Below are positions 59,419 to 64,000 of a stretch of DNA of 64,000 bases, one piece after another. The DNA comes from Streptomyces sp. S465 (lineage in GTDB: Bacteria > Actinomycetota > Actinomycetes > Streptomycetales > Streptomycetaceae), in assembly GCF_026898115.1 (NCBI RefSeq), contig NZ_CP114036.1, forward strand, positions 5,822,001 through 5,886,000, written 5' to 3'. Numbering within the stretch: position 1 is the stretch's first letter; every line of letters starts with the position of its first letter. Both the position numbers and the translations under genes were made by a program. The notes under the pieces were generated by a model, which had not been told where the DNA came from, searched no databases, and worked only from the letters and a program-made list of their open reading frames with translations.

Positions 59419-60876
59419 TCACTGCTGGCCGTCGTCCTCCCGACGAGCGGCCTCGGCGGCCTGCGCCGCGGCGCTTCCGGGGCGCTTGCGGGCGACCCAG
59501 CCCTCGATGTTCCGCTGCTGCCCACGTGCGACAGCCAGCGAGCCCGGGGGCACATCCTTGGTGATGACCGATCCAGCGGCGGTGTAAGCACCGTCCCCGA
59601 TCGTGACGGGAGCCACAAGCATATTGTCGGCCCCGGTCCGGCAGTGGCTGCCGATGGTGGTGTGGTGCTTGTTCACGCCGTCGTAGTTCACGAAGACACT
59701 CGCGGCGCCGATATTGGTGTACTCACCGATCGTCGCGTCGCCCACATACGACAGATGCGGCACCTTGGTGCCCTCACCGATCGTGGCGTTCTTCATCTCC
59801 ACATATGTCCCCGCCTTGGCCTTCGCCCCCAGCCGGGTCCCGGGACGCAGATACGCGTACGGCCCCACATTCGCCCCCGCGCCGATCTCCGCACCCTCCG
59901 CGACGGTGAACGCGGCAACCGCGCCCCGGCCGACCGTGGTGTCGGTGAGCCGCGAGTGCGGCCCCACCTCGGCGTCCGCGGCGACATGGGTCGCCCCCAG
60001 CAACTGGGTACCGGGGTGGACCAGCGCGTCCGGCTCAAAGGTGACGGTCACATCGACCCAGGTCGTGGCCGGATCCACCACGGTCACCCCGCTGAGCATC
60101 GCCCGCTCCAGCAGCCGGTCGTTCAGCAGCCTACGAGCCTCCGCCAGCTGCACCCGGTTGTTGATCCCGACGATCTCACGGTGATCGGCCGCCACCGACG
60201 CACCCACCCGGTGCCCGGCCTCGCGCAGAATGCCGAGCACATCGGTGAGGTACTCCTCACCCTGGCTGTTGTCGGTCCGCACCTTGCCGAGCGCGTCGGT
60301 GAGCAGCTGGGCGTCGAAGGCGAAGACCCCGGAGTTGATCTCACGGATCGCACGCTGCGCGTCGGTCGCGTCCTTGTGCTCCACGATCGCGGTGACCGCA
60401 CCGGTCGCGCCGTCCCGCACGATCCGGCCGTAACCGGTGGCGTCGGGCACCTCGGCGGTCAGCACCGTCACGGCGTTCCCGTCGCCGGAGTGCGCCGCGG
60501 CGAGCTGCTGGAGGGTCTCGCCGGTCAGCAACGGCGTGTCGCCGCAGACGACGATCACGGTGCCGTCCAGGGCGACCCCGCTCCCGGACAGCTCCTCCAG
60601 CCCCATCCGGACGGCGTGCCCGGTGCCGTTCTGCTCATGCTGGACGGCGGTGCGCACCTCGGCGTCGATCTCGGCCAGATGCGCGGAGACCTGCTCCCGG
60701 GCGTGGCCGACCACGACCACGAGATGCTCGGGCGAAAGCTCACGGGAGGCGGCGACGACATGCCCGACGAGGGAGCGGCCGCAGAGGGCGTGCAGAACCT
60801 TCGGGGTTGCCGATTTCATGCGGGTGCCCTCACCCGCTGCGAGGACGACGACGGCTGCCGGGCGGTTGGCGCTCAC
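59419..60876 (-). CDS. glmU: Bifunctional GlcNAc-1-P uridyltransferase / GlcN-1-P acetyltransferase
   Basis: A 485-residue enzyme supplying UDP-GlcNAc for peptidoglycan. The N-terminal pyrophosphorylase has 'LAAGEGTRMKSATPKVLHAL' and 'CGDTPLL'. The C-terminal part is a left-handed beta-helix of hexapeptide repeats ('IGEGTKVPHLSYVGDATIGE', acetyltransferase 'NYDGVNKHHTTIG'). The GTG at 60876 follows aagggca. An Ala/Glu/Arg tail ends the protein, as in other actinobacteria. It heads the glmU-prs group. Confidence 0.95.
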   Translation of the reverse strand: MSANRPAAVVVLAAGEGTRMKSATPKVLHALCGRSLVGHVVAASRELSPEHLVVVVGHAREQVSAHLAEIDAEVRTAVQHEQNGTGHAVRMGLEELSGSGVALDGTVIVVCGDTPLLTGETLQQLAAAHSGDGNAVTVLTAEVPDATGYGRIVRDGATGAVTAIVEHKDATDAQRAIREINSGVFAFDAQLLTDALGKVRTDNSQGEEYLTDVLGILREAGHRVGASVAADHREIVGINNRVQLAEARRLLNDRLLERAMLSGVTVVDPATTWVDVTVTFEPDALVHPGTQLLGATHVAADAEVGPHSRLTDTTVGRGAVAAFTVAEGAEIGAGANVGPYAYLRPGTRLGAKAKAGTYVEMKNATIGEGTKVPHLSYVGDATIGEYTNIGAASVFVNYDGVNKHHTTIGSHCRTGADNMLVAPVTIGDGAYTAAGSVITKDVPPGSLAVARGQQRNIEGWVARKRPGSAAAQAAEAARREDDGQQ

Positions 60877-60982
60877 GGGTGTGCCCTTCGGCTTCGGGGG
60901 TGGACACCCGCAGGATACCGAGAGGTTTCCGGGCGGAAAGGAAGGAGGGTCCCGAGCCGGACGGTCAGGACCCGAACTTAGA

Positions 60983-61054
60983 GCTCCCCTGCCAGGACTC
61001 GAACCTGGAACAAAGCATTCAAAGTGCCACGTGTTGCCCATTACACCACAGGGG
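60983..61054 (-). tRNA. tRNA-Gln (anticodon TTG)
   Basis: On the minus strand the acceptor stem TCCCCTG/CAGGGGA is fully paired with discriminator G (61054 to 60983). The D-arm GTGT/ACAC, anticodon loop CTTTGAA (anticodon TTG, at 61021-61019) and T-arm CCAGG-TTCGAGT-CCTGG are clear. The first anticodon-stem pair (27-43) is T-T, a mismatch. No CCA is encoded. It lies about 30 bp after the HTH gene and about 105 bp before glmU, on the same strand as both. Confidence 0.93.
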
Positions 61055-61084
61055 ATGGCAAAAGGTGCCAAATCGGACAACCTG

Positions 61085-61999
61085 CTAGATCGTCGACCTG
61101 GCCCCCACCACTATGCCGTACCACCAGCCTTCAATGCGACGGTATAGGTCGGCCCCTTTGAGGACGCGGACCACGAAGCACCCCCGGTAGTGCTCGCCGA
61201 CGTTCTTCCGGACGGTCTTGGGGTTGTGCTTCTTCAGGGTGGTTTTCTCAAGGGTGTCGACGTCCACCCCGACCAGGTCCGCCCAATACTGTTCCGCGTC
61301 GGCTACCTGGGCGGATTCGTGGATCATTACGCGATAGCGGATGCGGTCCGGCTCGACCCCGAGCAGGCTGAGCCATGCGAGATAGGTCTGGATCATGCCG
61401 GGGTCACTGTTGATGAAGACGACCGCTTCGCTGTGGCGGTGCGGCTTGCTCTTGCTGCCCTCGGACCAGTACAGCCCCACCCCCACCAGGAAGAGTTCCC
61501 GGTCCGTCATCGCGCCGATCTCCCGCGCTGCCGCGAACTTCGTCTGCTGCCGCTCGATCTCCCGCCGCCGCAGCGTCGCCTCCCACCCCCGCTTGGCGAT
61601 CGCCGACGCCTCCTCGCGGGTGCGGGGCGGCCGGTCCGGTTTGGGCAGGTCGCGGACCCAGAGGGAGATGGAGCTCTTGGAGCAGCCCAGTTCCAGTTGG
61701 ATCCTGTCGTAGGTCATGCCTTGCAGCCGCATTTCGCGCGCCCTGGACCGCAGGTCGTCCTTGGCGTTGGGGCGCTTGGTCCAGTCGGGTGGTGGTTCGC
61801 CTTCCAGGAGGCGGTTCAGGAGGTCGTTGTTGCTCACCTTCAGCCGGTCGCGGATCTGTCTGCGGCTCAGCCCCTCCCTCCGTAACGCGATCGCCCGTGC
61901 TCTCAGCTCTTCGAAGGTGGCCGACCCGTCGAACAGGCCGCCCACGCTGTCGCCGTCGCGGCGCCGTGGTTCGCTCATGACCACAGGGTGGTTCGCCAT
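61085..61999 (-). CDS. HTH protein with LAGLIDADG-like C-terminal domain
   Basis: A 304-residue protein. Two helix-turn-helix-like segments are visible in the N-half: 'LRREGLSRRQIRDRLKVSNN' and 'MRLQGMTYDRIQLELGCSKS' followed by 'SISLWVRDLP'. The C-half reads 'LFLVGVGLYWSEGSKSK', 'FINSDPGMIQTYLAWLSLLG' and 'WWYGIVVGA', a layout like degenerate LAGLIDADG homing-endonuclease domains. No catalytic function can be claimed. It ends 31 bp before the tRNA-Gln gene on the same strand, so the tRNA may be read through from it. No ribosome site precedes ATG 61999 or ATG 61978. Confidence 0.65.
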   Translation of the reverse strand: MANHPVVMSEPRRRDGDSVGGLFDGSATFEELRARAIALRREGLSRRQIRDRLKVSNNDLLNRLLEGEPPPDWTKRPNAKDDLRSRAREMRLQGMTYDRIQLELGCSKSSISLWVRDLPKPDRPPRTREEASAIAKRGWEATLRRREIERQQTKFAAAREIGAMTDRELFLVGVGLYWSEGSKSKPHRHSEAVVFINSDPGMIQTYLAWLSLLGVEPDRIRYRVMIHESAQVADAEQYWADLVGVDVDTLEKTTLKKHNPKTVRKNVGEHYRGCFVVRVLKGADLYRRIEGWWYGIVVGARSTI

Positions 62000-62121
62000 C
62001 GGGACACGTCGGGTCGAAAACGTGGGCGATTCATTCGTTCGAGTTAAATGGGTGGCTTTGCCTGGTGTTCGAGTCCCTTGTGCGCCGTCGTGTCCCCAGG
62101 AAATGCGCTGGCGCCCGGCCG

Positions 62122-62127
62122 TAGGCT
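62122..62127 (+). promoter_or_regulatory. -10 element for leaderless kinase gene
   Basis: TAGGCT ends 7 bp before the ATG at 62135, and no ribosome site is present. The kinase mRNA is probably leaderless. Confidence 0.45.
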
Positions 62128-62134
62128 GGGCGCC

Positions 62135-63736
62135 ATGAGTTCGTCGGGGGAAGAGGCGGCGGGCGCGCGTGGCGCGCCTGTGGGGCCGTTGTGGTGGGGG
62201 CGTCGGCGGAGCCTGGGGCTGGATGCCCTGCTCGCCGTGGCGTCGGCGGCGGAGTGTGCGGCGGAGGGTGTGGTATTCGCCCACGATGCCGGGATTCCGG
62301 TCGTCGTCGGGGTGCTGATCGGGCTGGTCGTCGGGGCCACGCTGGTGTTGCGGCGGCGCTGGCCGATCGCCGTGGTGCTGGTGTCGATCGCGGTCACGCC
62401 GGCCGAGATGGGTGTGCTGCTGGCCGTCGTGGGGCTCTACACGCTCGCCTCGTCCGAGGTGCCGCGCCGGATCACGGCGGTGCTGGCCGGGATGGCGGGG
62501 GTGGGGAATTTCCTCGTCACGATCATCGGCTTCCGGCGGGGTGCTGAGAGCAGTGGGCTGGGGACCTCCGTGTGGGAGGCCCCGATGTTCGCCACGCTGC
62601 TCACTTTGGGGCTGACCGGCCCGCCCGTGCTGCTGGGGCTGTATGTCCGGGCGCGGCGGCGGCTGGTGGAGAGTCTGCGGGAGCGGGCGGACGGTCTGGA
62701 GCGGGAGCTGTCGTTGCTCGCGGAGCGGGCGGAGGAGCGGGCGGAGTGGGCGCGTAACGAGGAGCGGACCCGGATCGCGCGGGAGATGCATGACGTGGTG
62801 GCGCACCGGGTGAGTCTGATGGTGGTGCACGCGGCGGCGTTGCAGGCGGTGGCGCTCAAGGATCCGGAGAAGGCGTCGAAGAACGCGGCGCTGGTGGGGG
62901 ATATGGGGCGGCAGGCGTTGACGGAGTTGCGGCAGATGCTGGGGGTGTTGCGGTCGGAGGACGGTCTGCGGGCGCCGGCCGCGGGGGGTGGTGCGGCCGC
63001 TGTCGCTTCCGGGGCCTCGGCTGTGTCCCCGGCCGGGCCGTCGGCCGGGGGTTCGGTGGCTGGGGATTCGGGGTCCGGTGGTTCGGGGGTCGGTGCCGCC
63101 GGGGCTTCCGCCGAGGAGAAGCCGCTGGCGTCGGTGGCGGCGGCCGCGTCGGCCGCCGCGGAGGCCGCCGAGGCCGCGGAGGCGGCTGGGGCGGCCGCGT
63201 GGGGTGCGGGGGTGCTCGGGGGGCCGCGGCTGGCGGAGCTGGAGGCGCTGGTGGGGCAGTCCCGGGCGGCCGGGATGGCCGTGGAGCTGTCGGTGGAGGG
63301 TGAGGTGCGGCGGTATGCGGCTTCGGTGGAGCAGACCGCCTACCGGGTGGTCCAGGAGGCGTTGACCAATGTGCACAAGCACGCTCCGGGTGCGAGTGCG
63401 CGGGTGCGGGTGGCGCACCGTGTGGCCGAGGTCGCGGTGCTGGTGGAGAACGGTCCGTCGGAGCGTGGTGCGGCGGACGCGGGGCTGCCCAGTGGGGGGA
63501 ATGGGCTGGTCGGGATGCGGGAGCGGGTTTCGACGCTGGGCGGGGGCTTTGTGTCGGGGGCCACGGAGGCGGGTGGCTTCCGTGTCTCGGCGGTCATCCC
63601 GGATCGTACGGAGGGCGCGGACCGTGCGGAGGGCGTGGATCGCGTGGGGCGTACGGGCCCGGCGGCGGAGCGCTCGGCGGACCGCGCCGCGGCCGAGGGC
63701 CGCGGCGGGGATGTGGAGCGGGCGAAGAGCGCCTAG
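62135..63736 (+). CDS. Sensor histidine kinase, HisKA_3 type
   Basis: A 533-residue kinase. Four to six hydrophobic segments (about 25-185) form the sensor, followed by a coiled coil ('LERELSLLAERAEERAEWAR'), phosphoacceptor His in 'REMHDVVAHRVSLMVVHAAAL', and the HATPase with N-box 'EALTNVHKHAPG' and G-box 'GGNGLVGMRERV'. An Ala/Gly/Ser-rich insert of about 80 residues separates dimerisation and ATPase domains, much longer than usual. The C-terminal 40 residues are Arg/Asp-rich. No response regulator is adjacent; the next gene is convergent. Leaderless start with no ribosome site. Confidence 0.87.
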   Translation: MSSSGEEAAGARGAPVGPLWWGRRRSLGLDALLAVASAAECAAEGVVFAHDAGIPVVVGVLIGLVVGATLVLRRRWPIAVVLVSIAVTPAEMGVLLAVVGLYTLASSEVPRRITAVLAGMAGVGNFLVTIIGFRRGAESSGLGTSVWEAPMFATLLTLGLTGPPVLLGLYVRARRRLVESLRERADGLERELSLLAERAEERAEWARNEERTRIAREMHDVVAHRVSLMVVHAAALQAVALKDPEKASKNAALVGDMGRQALTELRQMLGVLRSEDGLRAPAAGGGAAAVASGASAVSPAGPSAGGSVAGDSGSGGSGVGAAGASAEEKPLASVAAAASAAAEAAEAAEAAGAAAWGAGVLGGPRLAELEALVGQSRAAGMAVELSVEGEVRRYAASVEQTAYRVVQEALTNVHKHAPGASARVRVAHRVAEVAVLVENGPSERGAADAGLPSGGNGLVGMRERVSTLGGGFVSGATEAGGFRVSAVIPDRTEGADRAEGVDRVGRTGPAAERSADRAAAEGRGGDVERAKSA

Positions 63737-63766
63737 TGCGGGTGCCGGTGCCGGTGCCCGGTCGGC

Positions 63767-64000
63767 TCAGGCGCGGGTCAGTCTGACCGGGAGGGCGCCG
63801 GTGACGAGGGTGTTGAGGGCGGCGTCCAGGGTGGGGCCGAGGTACCAGTCGCCGGTGTGGTCGAGGCTGTAGACGCGTCCTTGCGCGTCGATGGTCAGCA
63901 GTGCCTGTCCGTCGGCTTCCTCGCCCAGGGGGCAGACCTCGGTTTCCAGGGCCCGGCCCAGGTCGCCGAGGGTGCGGGCGCAGTGGAGGCCGTGCAGCGG
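63767..64000 (-). CDS. SUKH-like protein, 3' part only
   Basis: The last 77 codons of a gene running off the window edge. The sequence contains 'EVCPLGEEADGQALLTIDAQ', 'GRVYSLDHTGDWYLGPTLD', and 'AALNTLVTGALPVRL'. This order (P-L-G-E, I-D-x-x-G-R-V-Y, then G and an A-L-x-x-L helix) fits the C-terminus of SUKH-3 immunity proteins, which neutralise nuclease toxins. A partner toxin would be expected outside the window. The start is not visible. Confidence 0.6.
   Translation of the reverse strand, partial: PLHGLHCARTLGDLGRALETEVCPLGEEADGQALLTIDAQGRVYSLDHTGDWYLGPTLDAALNTLVTGALPVRLTRA

Overview
This 64 kb window is a high-GC actinomycete chromosome, almost certainly Streptomyces. Third codon positions are nearly all G or C, GTG starts are frequent, operons are tightly overlapped (GTGA/ATGA junctions), the only in-frame TTA codon I found lies in a regulator gene, and the housekeeping order (galTEK, rsmI, tatD, rpfB, rsmA, ispE, ABC-F, ppc, pth-rplY-prs-glmU, tRNA-Gln) is the one I recall from the S. 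coelicolor SCO31xx core block. Family names come from reading motifs; no database search was run.

1-13.7 kb: a clipped trypsin-like protease, a GNAT acetyltransferase divergent from exonuclease III, and a MerR regulator divergent from a coupled Baeyer-Villiger-type monooxygenase/hydrolase/SDR operon. Then a small charged protein, a tricorn protease with an added lysine tail (catalytic spacing matches archaeal tricorn), and a TetR-MMPL exporter pair with two operator-like palindromes. 13.7-18.9 kb: a nickel/cobalt ECF transporter (M+N fusion, Q, O) with a Nur-box-like site, a serine beta-lactamase-like hydrolase, and an SDR.

18.8-22.1 kb holds the most unusual item: a two-gene unit encoding an EACC1-type conflict-system component and a single polypeptide that joins a caspase-like protease, a Pro-rich linker, one membrane helix and a complete family-5 solute-binding protein. 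The layout suggests an extracytoplasmic ligand sensor wired directly to a cytoplasmic protease.

22.2-38.9 kb: EamA permease, YbaK, cupin, lipoprotein PBP and protein O-mannosyltransferase, then the core block rsmI, tatD, rpfB, rsmA, ispE, ABC-F and a membrane beta-propeller protein. Several intergenic gaps here are filled with degenerate GC-rich tandem repeats. 39-47 kb: the Leloir galactose operon galT-galE-galK, divergent from a sodium/sugar symporter and its small partner, and flanked by two orphan LuxR-type regulators, one with a degenerate receiver and one with a TTA codon and a His-rich insertion.

46.7-64 kb: MarR divergent from a trans-aconitate methyltransferase, a shortened Uma2 protein, a Gfo/Idh/MocA oxidoreductase, two membrane proteins, a desaturase-TetR operon with a clear operator, phosphoenolpyruvate carboxylase, the pth-rplY-prs-glmU group, tRNA-Gln, an HTH/endonuclease-like protein, an orphan histidine kinase and the 3' end of a SUKH-like gene. 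I see no insertion sequences, integrases, CRISPR arrays or rRNA genes.
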